Positions 9,056-17,880 are shown, counted from the stretch's first letter. The stretch is DNA of 28,023 nt from Schoenoplectus triqueter (GCA_964058805.1 CAXKVV010001441.1:1-28023); one strand, 5' to 3'. Numbers and translations: made by a program. The notes: generated by a model from the letters alone, not told the origin.

Positions 9056-10783
9056 GAGGTAAACAACAGCAGATTCAGGATTAAGCAGATACAACCCATT
9101 GACTTGTTTTCCTTCACCAATCATTGTCCCTAAAGCTTGATCCTGAAATATTACTTTCTGAGGAGTAAAAATGACATTGTAATTCCATTGATTAGTACAC
9201 TTGCTAATTGACAATAGATTGGTCTTTAATTTTGGAATAATTGCAGCTTCAATTTCTTTTGAAAAAAAATGTGTTATACCCGATCAATCTATAGGAACAG
9301 TCAATCCATTTATCCATTTACAATAGTGACATGATGATAATGTTTTTTACTGTTGGTTTCAGATAAACGACTCTTTTTGGCAAACATATGATATGTGGCA
9401 CCCGAGTCCACAACAATTTGAGAATTAAAAAATATAGGCAAGGCTAACTCCTTGCCAGTAGTTTTCAATACCATATTAGATGATTTAGCACCATTGTTGG
9501 AGATCTCTGAACTAGTTCTAGACATACGACTCTGCATCATTTGCTCTATCTGACGTGTGAGAAGATCGAGTCGCTGATGAACATTACTTAGCTCGGATTC
9601 AGTGCTGCGACTGACAACCATGTGTGCCACTCCGTCACGCAACTGAGTTGGTCATAGATGGGGGTGCAGCACCCAACACTAATCTTTAGTGTGGCCTGAG
9701 TGACGGCAGTGCTCGCATTGGACTCGAGAATTTGCATTGTTCTTCTTATTTTTATTCCACTTGTTGCTTTCACTAGATTTATACTGAGAAGAAGAGAAAT
9801 TAGCATAGCTTTCAGAAAGGTGTGAATTAGTTGCCTTGGGGTTTTTTCCCACCACTTTATTTCTTGTCTCCTCGCTTTTGATTATAGCACGGATTGTGCT
9901 AATTGGTGGAAGATCTGGTCTCATGAGAATCTCCCTTTTGGTTTCCTCAAACTCTGGAGCAAGACTTGCCAGCATCTAAAGATTTTTATCTTGTTCTTCT
10001 CTCTTCACATAATCACTTGCAATGACTGAGACAAGTCTGTACTGCCTTAACTCATCCCATCCCTTCTTCAGTTTTCCCAAATATTCAATAAATGGTTGAT
10101 TTGATTCTTACTTAAGAGAGGATAGGTTATGTTGAATCTCAAATACTCTGAAAGAATTATTAATATTACCATACATCTCATACAATGAATTCTAAAGTTC
10201 TTTAGCAATGTTTGCATATGTAAAAACTTCATACACTTTTGGGTCCATAGTATTAAAAAATCCAGGATATAACACAAAGGTTTTTGTTGAGAAATGAGAA
10301 GTAATTATGGTGTAATCAATTAGTCTCAGACCTGTAAGGGTATTTTCGTCATTGGCTAAATAGGAAATATGTCATCCAACATCTATAATGTAATAATCAT
10401 AGAAGGGTTGTATTTTTTCTTGTAATTAGACAACATGTATAGGCAACAGTCTAACGGTAACTTTTATTACCGTTTATTTTTTCCCGTTTAGCATAGGATA
10501 TAAATAGATACACAACTGTACAATAGATGTACAAGTTGAATAAAACTATTTTCCATCAAACTATCTCAAACTAATACTCACAAAAAATAAATAGTTTTCA
10601 ACTTTCCACTTTTTGAGATGAGGCGCTGTTGAATTTGGTACGGCATCAGTCAAGTGATTTGTCTTTTCTCGGCCTGCCAAGGCAACCTGAACAGCTCTTG
10701 CCCAAGGTAAAAAGTTTTTACCATCTAACAACACATTGGTTAATTACTGATTAGAGGAATTCTTTTGGTTGATGTCAGCCATG
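9056..10783 (-). pseudogene. Copia gag-protease remnant
   Basis: On the minus strand the gag starts at ATG 10783 with MADINQKNSSNQ, then a stop, then LTNVLLDGKNFLPWARAV, typical of plant Copia gag N-termini. A solo LTR interrupts it at about 10285-10590. It resumes with NTMDPKVYEVF and LAPEFEETKREILMRPDLP and reaches a zinc knuckle, CEHCRHSGHTKD (9679-9714), followed after one stop by CWVLHP. The protease motif DSGATYHMF lies near 9380-9410, and degraded sequence (LLSISKC, GLYLLNPESAVV) continues to about 9056. There are at least five stops and some frameshifts. Integrase, reverse transcriptase and RNase H are absent. It normally packages RNA and matures the polyprotein; here it is dead. Confidence 0.88.
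10285..10590 (+). mobile_element. solo LTR nested in the Copia gag remnant
   Basis: The gag reading (KKWKVENYLF... then LCYILDFL) is broken here by about 300 bp of unrelated sequence. It has its own TATA box (GATATAAATAG, near 10497-10507) and a downstream GAATAAAAC signal about 45 bp later. This is the layout of a short LTR on the + strand. It may begin TGTTGAG at 10285 and end near CTCA at 10580. I could not find a clean target duplication, so the borders are approximate and a different small insertion is possible. Confidence 0.55.
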
Positions 10784-10920
10784 GAGTAAACTTACCTGTG
10801 GATGCTATAAAGAATAAAGAAACAGATAGGTACAAAACTTAGAAGACCACGGCAACAGGTACGAAGCTAAGAATATCTAGTTCACTTTCGGCATGGCCAT
10901 CAACAAACTAATATTTCCAA

Positions 10921-10936
10921 CCTGGCTTTGATATCA
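10921..10936 (-). other. primer-binding site of the minus-strand Copia element
   Basis: On the minus strand this reads TGATATCAAAGCCAGG, a variant of the tRNA-Met primer site common in plant Copia elements. It lies 138 bp upstream of the gag ATG and directly after a probable LTR end (ACTACA). This sets the element's orientation and places its 5' LTR to the right. Confidence 0.75.
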
Positions 10937-11376
10937 TGTAGTAAAATTCAAACAACAATCTCACAAAGTGAACAACACAGAATTTTAACGTGGTTCAGTC
11001 CAATCTGGTACCTACTGCACACACACCGCAGACTCTTTTTTATTTCTTTTTTTTTAAATAAAATACAAAGAAATCCTGATATATAGAGTTCATCAGGAGA
11101 AAAATAAAAGATACATATTATTTCTTTCTTATTTTGAATAGCAGTATAAAGCAATAATTTACTGTAATATAAGAAAAGATACAAAAAGATATTGTGAGAA
11201 TATATCCGTATATTTTTTCTGAAAATGAAAATACAGCTGAGATCTTGCAATGCGTATTGAGTGTATTGACATGCATGTAGCAGACTAAATTGTACCTTTG
11301 AATGGACCACGGTACCTTCTAATTAGCTACTTGCATCTTCCATTTCTAAATTATAGAATTAAATAATTTGAACACA
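10937..11376 (-). repeat. 5' LTR of the Copia remnant (right border uncertain)
   Basis: The LTR should extend rightwards from the primer site. The minus strand just before the site reads AACCACGTTAAAATTCTG and ends ...ACTACA, as in many plant Copia LTRs. A possible TG start lies at 11374-11376, which would give about 440 bp. With no second LTR to compare, the right edge is a guess. The 120-codon minus-strand frame at 10948-11310 lies inside and is not a gene. Confidence 0.45.
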
Positions 11377-11878
11377 GCAAAAGGGGGCAAATAGTAACGA
11401 ATGGTGTGGTGTGGTCCTGCTGAGAGAAGCCGAAATAAATGGAGAACTTGGAAGAGGTATGTCAAAGTAAATGCTAAGGGAACAATGTGTAGGGATGATC
11501 GCAACTAATATCCGGACAAGAATTCAGTAGGAGCATTCATTGTGTGAGAGAGAGAGATACTGAGAAAGAACAGAGAGAAGGAAAGAAAGAGAAATCTATT
11601 GAATTTTTAAACGTGACCAGGATAAACATGGGGTGAGACTGGGAAATGATTTGGCAATCCATTGCTTTATGATTGAGGTGCTTCTGTCCTTTCCTCTGTT
11701 TACATTTATAATCATGTGAATTTCGCCAAGTGTCACCAATATTGTTCACAGAGTTACAACACCGCTTCTGTTGCATTCTTAGCGAAATGGGAAATGTTCA
11801 ATGATAGGGAAAATTATCAACAATGAAGCAACAAATTGACTGTAATTAAAATGTAAATGAAATATTTTTTATTATTAA
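11377..11878. other. unassigned intergenic DNA
   Basis: I see no gene, repeat or regulatory motif that I can support here. There is a short GA-rich patch at 11545-11592 and a 79-codon minus-strand frame at 11537-11776 with no recognisable content. Confidence 0.5.
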
Positions 11879-11890
11879 TATATATATAAT

Positions 11891-12272
11891 AAAATTAGTG
11901 TGTTTCTAGGAGAACAAATCTCCTCTGTGATTCTAGCTCAAAATGTATATTAAATTATTTTCAAATTTTAATTTATCACACTCATTAAATTATTCATATT
12001 GAAATTTTGTGGGGTACAAAAATTTAAAATATTTTAAGCTTTTTAGGTTATTGATTTTAATTTTTTTAAATAATATACAAACATTGAATATTCTATTATT
12101 TTTTTAGAGCTGACTTTTAGGAAAAAAAATGAAACACCCCAATAGTATCCCACAAGATTGTCATATGAAGAATTTAGTAAGAGTGATAAATAAAAATTTA
12201 GAAATCATTTGATATATTTTTTGAGTTAGAATCACAGAGTGGCTCCATACTTCTATGAGCACGGTAGTTTTA
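11891..12272. mobile_element. foldback MITE 1, family alpha
   Basis: The two halves are inverted repeats of each other. The left arm has CTCTGTGATTCTAGCTCAAA (11932-11951) and the right arm reads the same on the other strand at 12219-12238 with one change. (TA)n lies directly left (11879-11889); (CT)n then (TA)n lies directly right (12273-12333). The inner sequence (AATTTTAATTTATCA... and ATGGGATACAAAAATTT-like motifs) is shared with MITEs 4, 5 and 7. It has no coding capacity. Confidence 0.7.

Positions 12273-12333
<61 letters not shown>
12273..12333. repeat. (CT)n(TA)n microsatellite
   Basis: About 12 CT units are followed by about 18 TA units. The tract joins MITE 1 to MITE 2. Confidence 0.95.
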
Positions 12334-12336
<3 letters not shown>

Positions 12337-12342
12337 AGAGAA

Positions 12343-12720
12343 GGATCACTTGACAATGGTTATCTTGATAGTGATTTTTTAAATAAATATGAAATAAATC
12401 TTAAAAATGAAAAAAAAAACTTATGAATATGTTCTTAAACTTATAGAGAGATGGTGATTCAAATTTCATGTAATTTCATTATCGTTTGATAGTCCATCAA
12501 AGACTGTCAAATTATAATCGTTGCAAAGTGTATAGAATTTTGATGGTCGTTGATGGCGTATCAAGCGATAATAAAATTGCATGAAATTTGAATCATCATA
12601 CATATATAAGTAGAAGAACATATTCATGAGGTTTTTTTCTATTTTTAAAATTTTATTCCGTATTTAATTGAAAATTTATTGTCAAGATTGTCAAAATAAC
12701 TCATTGTCGAGTGATAACCC
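12343..12720. mobile_element. foldback MITE 2, family beta
   Basis: The terminal sequence GGATCACTTGACAATGG at 12343 recurs on the opposite strand at the right end as GTTATCACTCGACAATGA. Inner arms also pair: GATTCAAATTTCATGTAATT (12451-12470) against its complement near 12578-12597. (TA)n lies on both sides. Confidence 0.78.

Positions 12721-12779
<59 letters not shown>
12721..12779. repeat. (AT)n(GT)n microsatellite
   Basis: Alternating AT to about 12735 and then about 22 GT units join MITE 2 to MITE 3. Confidence 0.95.
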
Positions 12780-12780
<1 letters not shown>

Positions 12781-12782
<2 letters not shown>

Positions 12783-13114
12783 TGGGATCACTTGACAATG
12801 AGTTTTATAAATACAAAAAAATCTTAAAAAATAGGAAAGAAAAACTTATAGATATATTTCTCTATTTATAGATTGATAGTGATTCAAATTTCATATAATT
12901 TTATTATTATTTGATAGTCCATCAAATACTATTTAATTAGAACTATTACAAATTATATAATATTTTGATGGACTATAAAATGATAATGAAATTATATAAA
13001 ATTTGAATCACTATTAATCTATAAATAGAGGAACATATCTATAAGTTTTTTTTTCTATTTTTAAGATTTTTGCGTATTTATTTTGAAAATTCATTCTCAA
13101 GATAATCCATTATC

Positions 13115-13120
<6 letters not shown>
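12781..13120. mobile_element. foldback MITE 3, family beta
   Basis: It opens GGGATCACTTGACAATGAG and ends with the diverged complement (CTCAAGATAATCCATTATCA). The interior GATTCAAATTTCATATAATT and its inverted partner match MITE 2 closely. Microsatellites flank both ends: (GT)n left and (TA)n right. Confidence 0.78.

Positions 13121-13192
<72 letters not shown>
13121..13192. repeat. (TA)n(GA)n microsatellite
   Basis: About 25 TA units are followed by about 10 GA units, joining MITE 3 to MITE 4. Confidence 0.95.
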
Positions 13193-13193
<1 letters not shown>

Positions 13194-13516
13194 TGAAGAT
13201 AACGTGAGCTTAACTCAAACAAAAAATATATCAAATTATGTTTAAATTTTAATTTATCATTCTCTTTAAATTCTTTATATGAAAATCTTATAGGATGCAA
13301 AAATTTAATAAGATATTCAATATTTGAATATCATTTTTAAAAATTATAAAAATGGTGACTTAAAAAGCTCAAAACATTCTAATTTTTTGCATCCCACAAT
13401 ATTTTCATATAAAGAATTTAATGAGCATGATAAATTAAAATTTAGAGATGATTTGATGTATTTTTTTTAGTTAAGCTCACAAAGACTTTCATGAGTTTAA
13501 GCTCACAGTATCTTTA
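13194..13516. mobile_element. foldback MITE 4, family alpha
   Basis: The left arm has GTGAGCTTAACTCAAAC. The right arm carries the complement twice, about 30 bp apart (13464-13509), a small terminal duplication. Long inner arms (AAATTTTAATTTATCATTCT) pair across the centre. (GA)n/(TA)n lies left and (CT)n(AT)n right. Confidence 0.75.
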
Positions 13517-13588
13517 CTCTCTCTATATATATAACACTTGTGTCGTTTAATAAAGTGAAGAAAAGCTCATTTTTGGAAAATAAATAAA

Positions 13589-13650
<62 letters not shown>
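13517..13650. repeat. microsatellite spacer, (CT)n(AT)n and long (AT)n
   Basis: A short CTCTCTATATATATA tract at 13517-13533 and an (AT)n tract of about 58 bp at 13594-13650 enclose roughly 60 bp of unassigned DNA. Confidence 0.9.
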
Positions 13651-13653
<3 letters not shown>

Positions 13654-14004
13654 GAGATACTGTGAGCTTAACTCAAAAAACATATCAAATCGTTTTGAAA
13701 TTTTAATTTATCATTCTCATTAAATTATTTATATGGAAATCTCATGGGATACAAAAATTTGGAGCGTTTTGAGCTTTTTAAGTCACCGTTTTTAATTTTT
13801 GAAAATCAGCTCTAAAAATAATAATAATATATTCAATACTTGAACATCATTTTAAAAAATAAAAAATGGTGACTTAAAAAGTTCAAAACGCTCCAAATTT
13901 TTGCATCCCATGAGATTTTCATATAAAGAATTTAATGAGAATGATAAATTAAAATTTTGAGATCATTTAATATATTTTTTGAGTTAAGCTCACGATATCT
14001 CCAC
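13651..14004. mobile_element. foldback MITE 5, family alpha
   Basis: GTGGAGATACTGTGAGCTTA at the left is the near-perfect complement of the right end (...CTCACGATATCTCCAC). Arms of about 150 bp pair with few mismatches, for example ACAAAAATTTGGAGCGTTTT (13751-13770) against its complement near 13885-13904. (AT)n abuts both ends. It is the best preserved member of the alpha family. Confidence 0.82.
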
Positions 14005-14020
14005 TATATATATATATATA
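14005..14020. repeat. (TA)n microsatellite
   Basis: Eight TA units separate MITE 5 from MITE 6 with no other spacer. Confidence 0.9.
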
Positions 14021-14385
14021 GGTTGACTAAAATATAACGCGTTGCACGAAAAGTTAAAAATGACCGATCTAAACCGTTCAATTTATTCTTCATATAAAAT
14101 TCTTGCAAAAAATCAAATTTTATATTTTTTGAATTTTTTGCTATTTTTTTAGTAAAAAGAAAATAATCACTATTGGACGATCCAAATTTCTTAAATCAAG
14201 TAACTTTCTTCTTACCCAAAAAAATAGCAAATGTTTTTTAAAAAAATATAAAATTTAATTTTCTACAAGAAAATGATATGAAAAACAAATTGAACGGTTT
14301 GGATCAGTCATTTTTAACTTAAATTTTGAGATTTTAACGCGTTGCACGGGTACATCCGTGCAACGCATTGTATTTTAGTCAACCT
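14021..14385. mobile_element. foldback MITE 6, family gamma
   Basis: The terminal inverted repeats are about 28 bp with two mismatches: GGTTGACTAAAATATAACGC at the left and GGTTGACTAAAATACAATGC at the right, read inward, both continuing to GTTGCACG. Subterminal arms containing AACCGTTCAATTT also pair. An extra hairpin, TTGCACGGG..CCGTGCAA, sits in the right arm (14342-14363). (TA)n lies on both sides. Confidence 0.82.
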
Positions 14386-14412
14386 ATATATATATAGAGA
14401 GAAAGAGAGAGA
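14386..14412. repeat. (TA)n(GA)n microsatellite
   Basis: Six TA units are followed by an impure GA tract, joining MITE 6 to MITE 7. Confidence 0.9.
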
Positions 14413-14814
14413 GTTAGACTATTATGAAAATGTTTGCATTTCGAGCCCAAGTGCATATGGCTTAAATTTTATCGTAACACGTCCGAAATTCAAAATTATC
14501 ATTCTTATTAAATTCTTCATATTAAAATATTAAGAGATACAAAAATTTGGGGTATTTTGAGTTTTATAAGTTTTTTTTATTTTTGAAAATTAGCAACAAT
14601 AATTTAATATTTTATTATTATTTTAGTGTTGATTTTCAAAAATCCAAAACAAATATTTACAAAACTCGAAATACTCTAAATTTTTGTAACCCCCATTATT
14701 TTGATATGTAGAATTTAATGAGAATGATAATTTTTAATTTTAGACATGTTACGATAAAATTTGAGCCGTATGCACTTGGTTTCAAAATGCAAACGTTTTC
14801 ACAATAGTCTAACT
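14413..14814. mobile_element. foldback MITE 7, family delta (related to alpha)
   Basis: The left end GTTAGACTATTATGAAAA pairs with the right end (TTTTCACAATAGTCTAAC), and the pairing goes on for more than 100 bp. The interior (ATCATTCTTATTAAATTCTT, ACAAAAATTTGGGGTATTTT) resembles the alpha family although the ends differ. That suggests a shared core with exchanged termini. The flanks are (GA)n and (AT)n(GT)n. Confidence 0.78.
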
Positions 14815-14816
14815 CA

Positions 14817-14864
<48 letters not shown>
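14817..14864. repeat. (AT)n(GT)n microsatellite
   Basis: About nine AT units and 15 GT units join MITE 7 to the MITE fragment at 14867. Confidence 0.95.
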
Positions 14865-14866
<2 letters not shown>

Positions 14867-14867
<1 letters not shown>

Positions 14868-14925
14868 GATGATCACTTCACAATGAGCTATTTTGACAAT
14901 CTTGACAATGAATTTTTAGTAATTC
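14867..14925. mobile_element. MITE fragment, family beta terminus
   Basis: GATGATCACTTCACAATGAG matches the terminus of MITEs 2 and 3, and the next bases resemble their other end. Only the ends survive, so this is a deleted copy. Confidence 0.55.
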
Positions 14926-14945
14926 ATATATTAATTTAGTAATTA

Positions 14946-15417
14946 CTAGCTATATACTCGCGCGTTGCAGCAGAATTTTTTATTTAAGCATTAAAATATT
15001 ATAAGATAAAAAAATTCACATTTATCTAATATTAAATTATAAATTCACTAAATTATAGAGAAAACATATAATAAAGACTATATTTAATATTGGATGAGAT
15101 TTTTGCACAATATGAGTTAATGATTCATGATTTTTATGGTAAGAAAAGTAAATTATTCTAACATATATTATCACCATTAATTTATTACCAAATATGCACA
15201 AGTGTGCTAAATAAAAAAAACAAAAATTATGGAAATAATAGTATATAAGGGAAAGAAATGGAGAGAAAGAGGGGATCAATGGACGCGATCACATACGTTC
15301 GATCAACCAACAATAAATATTATCCGTCTAATTGAGGGATAAAATGGGTATAATAAAAATTTACCATGACAAAAAATGGACCCTCCAATTCTTAGATGTT
15401 TTATATAATAGTATAGA
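14946..15417 (-). mobile_element. short non-autonomous Helitron
   Basis: On the minus strand the element would begin TCTATACTATTATATAAAAC and end ...AGTATATAGCTAG. It lies between host A and host T, so it shows the A/TC...CTRR/T arrangement of Helitrons with CTAG as CTRR. A degraded hairpin around GCAACGCGC stands 10-20 bp before the 3' end, where Helitrons carry a GC-rich stem. TCTATACTAT starts are common in plant Helitrons. At 472 bp it encodes no Rep/helicase. The 80-codon frame at 15037-15279 inside is not a gene. Confidence 0.6.
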
Positions 15418-15667
15418 TTTATCTTTATTTTGTAACATAAATTTACAAATTATGTGTGCATCCTATTTTCAATTACTTCATAAAACAACTAATTTCACCA
15501 TTATTTTTTTCATTTTCATGATTATTAATATATATTTTAATTTTTTTCTGCTTCCCTATCTACTTAGTTGGAATGTTTATATTATATTAAATTAGTAAAT
15601 TATTTGAGTGTAATGTATTATTTTTTTATTATTTTGTGATTAAATATTTTTTTAAAATTTTTTATTT
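15418..15667. other. AT-rich unassigned DNA
   Basis: This is AT-rich with T and A runs. I see no supported gene or element; the 87-codon frame at 15332-15595 is low-complexity and starts inside the Helitron. Confidence 0.5.
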
Positions 15668-15960
15668 TTTTCAGTGAGATAATTGTAGATCCTAAATATT
15701 TTCTAGATAGAATAATCTAGAGAATACTCATTTACTCTAAGCTTGAGCACTCTTGATATATCTAGAGGATTAATTTATCTTTAATATTGGTCAGATGGAT
15801 TATTGGGCTAGGCTTTATCGTTGCATATTCAATACCCCCTTAGTGTTGAATTTCTTTGAAATGTTGTTTTAGTGACTATTTTGAGTTATTTTCGTATCTC
15901 TTTGAACTTACTCGTACTTAGTCCTTTTGTAAAAGCGTCAATTTCATATTAATCTTGCCT
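15668..15960 (-). pseudogene. probable Copia RNase H end, polypurine tract and LTR start
   Basis: Read leftwards, 15942-15921 gives IDAFTKG, resembling the ADIFTKG/ADAFTKG motif near the C-terminus of Copia RNase H. After degraded sequence comes a purine run, TAAGGGGGTA (15833-15842), as expected for a polypurine tract. A possible LTR start, TGAATATGC, is at 15831. LTR sequence may continue to about 15668. The evidence is short and the frame is broken. It ends where copy B of the PMD-linked repeat starts. Confidence 0.35.
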
Positions 15961-16159
15961 TATAGGTGTTTACTCTTGAAAAATCTCAAGGATTAAACAA
16001 CTGAATAATTAAGAATGAAAATCAATTATCAATAATAAATCATAAGAAGAGGAAAGAGAAGAGCAAGGAAGAGAGGGACCACCAGCCAGAAGAAGTCGCT
16101 GCCGAATTCCGGAGCAACCCTATTTATCGCACAAGGAAATCTTAAATGCAAAGAAAGGA

Positions 16160-16168
16160 TATAAATAC
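16160..16168 (-). promoter_or_regulatory. leftward TATA box, inner promoter module of copy B
   Basis: On the minus strand this reads GGGGTATTTATATCC, as at 24765-24779 in copy C. A palindrome lies about 30 bp upstream (16199-16240). It would drive transcription leftwards, where the coding part is missing. Confidence 0.6.
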
Positions 16169-16198
16169 CCCATCACCTCCTGCTCATTAGAGGTGGAT

Positions 16199-16240
16199 GA
16201 CCCTCAGGAGATTCCAGAGAGAGAAATCTCCTGAGGGGTC
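16199..16240. repeat. promoter palindrome, copy B module 2
   Basis: The arms are GACCCTCAGGAGATT (16199-16213) and AATCTCCTGAGGGGTC (16225-16240), a 15-bp stem with a single bulged base. It occupies the same place as the palindromes at 24690 and 24938. Confidence 0.85.
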
Positions 16241-16267
16241 AGCCATCTGATCACATTTTTCTGACAA

Positions 16268-16278
16268 GTGGGACCCAC
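16268..16278. promoter_or_regulatory. palindromic TCP-type site
   Basis: GTGGGACCCAC fits the TCP consensus GTGGGNCC in both directions. It is followed on the minus strand by the recurring CTTGTCAG. Related sites lie at 16507, 17501, 17534, 23674, 23706, 24655, 24902 and 7822. Confidence 0.55.
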
Positions 16279-16398
16279 CTGGCAGTCACTTACAAGCAGT
16301 TCTGACAGCCTAAATCTAGCTTATCCACTAAACCTAACCCAGTCGGAACAAGGGTTAAGCATTAATCCCATAAGGAAATTTTAGACAAAAGTCAGAGG

Positions 16399-16406
16399 TA
16401 TAAAAG
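16399..16406 (-). promoter_or_regulatory. leftward TATA box, outer promoter module of copy B
   Basis: The + strand reads TATAAAAG, so the minus strand has CTTTTATA. In a position matching the other promoter modules it stands about 30 bp downstream of the palindrome at 16434-16483. On the minus strand the box is weaker than its partner at 16160. Confidence 0.45.
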
Positions 16407-16433
16407 CCCTGTCATCTCCTGTTCATTCGAGAT

Positions 16434-16483
16434 GGATGACCCACAGGAGATTCAGGAGAGAGAGATCTCTAGAGGGGTCATCC
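16434..16483. repeat. promoter palindrome, copy B module 1
   Basis: The outer arms are GGATGACCC (16434-16442) and GGGTCATCC (16475-16483). The matching stem in copy C is GGCTGACCC/GGGTCAGCC. The third base pair has changed on both arms, A-T for C-G. Confidence 0.85.
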
Positions 16484-17336
16484 ATCTAATCATTTTTCAC
16501 TGACAGGTGGGTCCCACACCTCAGTGACAAACATCAAGAAAGTCAAGATTAAACCCTAAGCAGCAAACCTCAGAGCAAACCCTAAGAACTGAAGCAGAAT
16601 AATCCCTATACAATGAGAACTGTGTCAATGCCAAGCTAGTATTTTGATACAACCAATCATGAGAAATCTCAAATGTGATTTTGCTTCCAAGGCTGGCCAG
16701 GTGCCAAAGCTGTGAGCAACCACCCGACTATACCATGATTTGTGCCAATTGTTGACAAGTAATCAACTTTTGACCAAATTACCCTCATGAACATGAGTTG
16801 GAATTTAGTTTCACAAGACTGGTCAGATGCCAAAGCTTGTAGCAACCATCTGATCAAGTCTAGATTTGTATCAATTGTTGACAAGTAATCAACTATTGAT
16901 CAAATTAAACCCTAATAAATGTCAATACAAGTCTAATTGGTGTTTAATTAGGGTGATTTCTGTAAAAGAGAGATATTTGGCAGAGACACTGAACTACAAT
17001 TGAAATCTGGGATTAAATGAGAGGAAGAAACAGGGTTTTCTTGACAAAAAAATTTTTAATTTAAAGAGACAGTAGTAAAAATGGAATTAAAAATTACAGG
17101 AATGATCATCATGAATTTAGGGATTTTTTGGTGAAAATTTCATGATTTTTGGATAAGTGGAGCTATTAAAATAAATTCAGAGAAGATAAAACAGATTAAA
17201 TGGATTAATCAAAGGCTGAGATTTAATCAAGGCAACTCTGGGTACAACTTGGGGATAATAGCAGCTCTGGGTACAAACTGGGTGTGAGAAGCACTGTGAA
17301 TAAAAAATAAGTGAAGAGAGAGGGTGTGCCACGTGG

Positions 17337-17688
17337 CAGCACCAGAGTGGGCCTGGTCAGCAAGCCACTGCCACGTGTCACAATCCTTTTGGTCCACATC
17401 AGCAGTTACTCCACCAGACAGAGACACATGGCAGCCTCTGGGTGAGCCACCTCATCAGCCAGGTGCCACGTAGCACCCTCCGATTGGTCCATGTCACTAA
17501 GTGGGCCCCACCCAGGCACAATTCACCTGACAGGTGGGTCCCACCTCAGTGCCACGTGGCAGTCAACCAGTGATCCACCTCATCTCAGTGTATGCCACAT
17601 GGCATAACCACAGGAGGCCACTTCAACATGCATATGCCACATGGCATAGCTACATCAAGCCACCTCAACCCAGCTGTGCCACATGGCA
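17337..17688. repeat. array of eight G-box palindromes, about 42-bp spacing (copy B)
   Basis: TGCCAYRTGGCA-type palindromes start near 17337, 17379, 17422, 17463, 17550, 17591, 17633 and 17677. The steps are 42, 43, 41, 87 (twice 43.5), 41, 42 and 44 bp. Several have the full CACGTG G-box core; others have CACATG. Flanking bases keep the symmetry: TATGCCA/TGGCATA at 17591 and 17633, TGCCA/TGGCA elsewhere. Known plant bZIP and bHLH factors bind CACGTG; binding here is inference. GAGGTGGC-like spacers lie between units. Confidence 0.85.
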
Positions 17689-17880
17689 ACTCATTACTCA
17701 GCCACCTCAGCAGTAGTTAATAAGTAATTAGGGATAAAGGGAAGGTGATTAAGCTAACAAGCCAATCAGATCATGCCAGATCAGATCAATTAACCCTACT
17801 CATACACTAATTAGTTGCTAATGACACATGTGAGCCTAGATACAGAGGACTTACAGGTAGGACCTACCAGTCAGATTTAT

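Larger units (their letters stand above)
15962..17880 (-). repeat. PMD-linked repeat, copy B (inverted)
   Basis: On the minus strand this copy matches about 23290-25212 of copy C in the same order: the G-box array, AATTTTTAATTT-rich part, 'caattagactt', doubled 'ttggcacc' units, two promoter modules, CT-rich leader, and the splice-donor-like end AAGAGTAAAC against AAGGGTAAAC. It stops there, so the promoter of the PMD gene is present but the coding exons are not. Copies B and C form an inverted repeat with arms of about 1.9 kb. The 71-codon minus-strand frame at 16669-16884 lies in the doubled 'ttggcacc' units and is not a gene. It has no coding function that I can see. Confidence 0.82.

Noticed and set aside
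10948..11310. 120-codon minus-strand frame
   Set aside because: It lies within the probable Copia LTR, is AT-rich and low in complexity, and precedes the primer site.
12161..13300. Small frames through (TA)n, (GT)n and (GA)n tracts
   Set aside because: They translate microsatellites into Tyr-Ile, Cys-Val and Glu-Arg runs and lie in MITEs.
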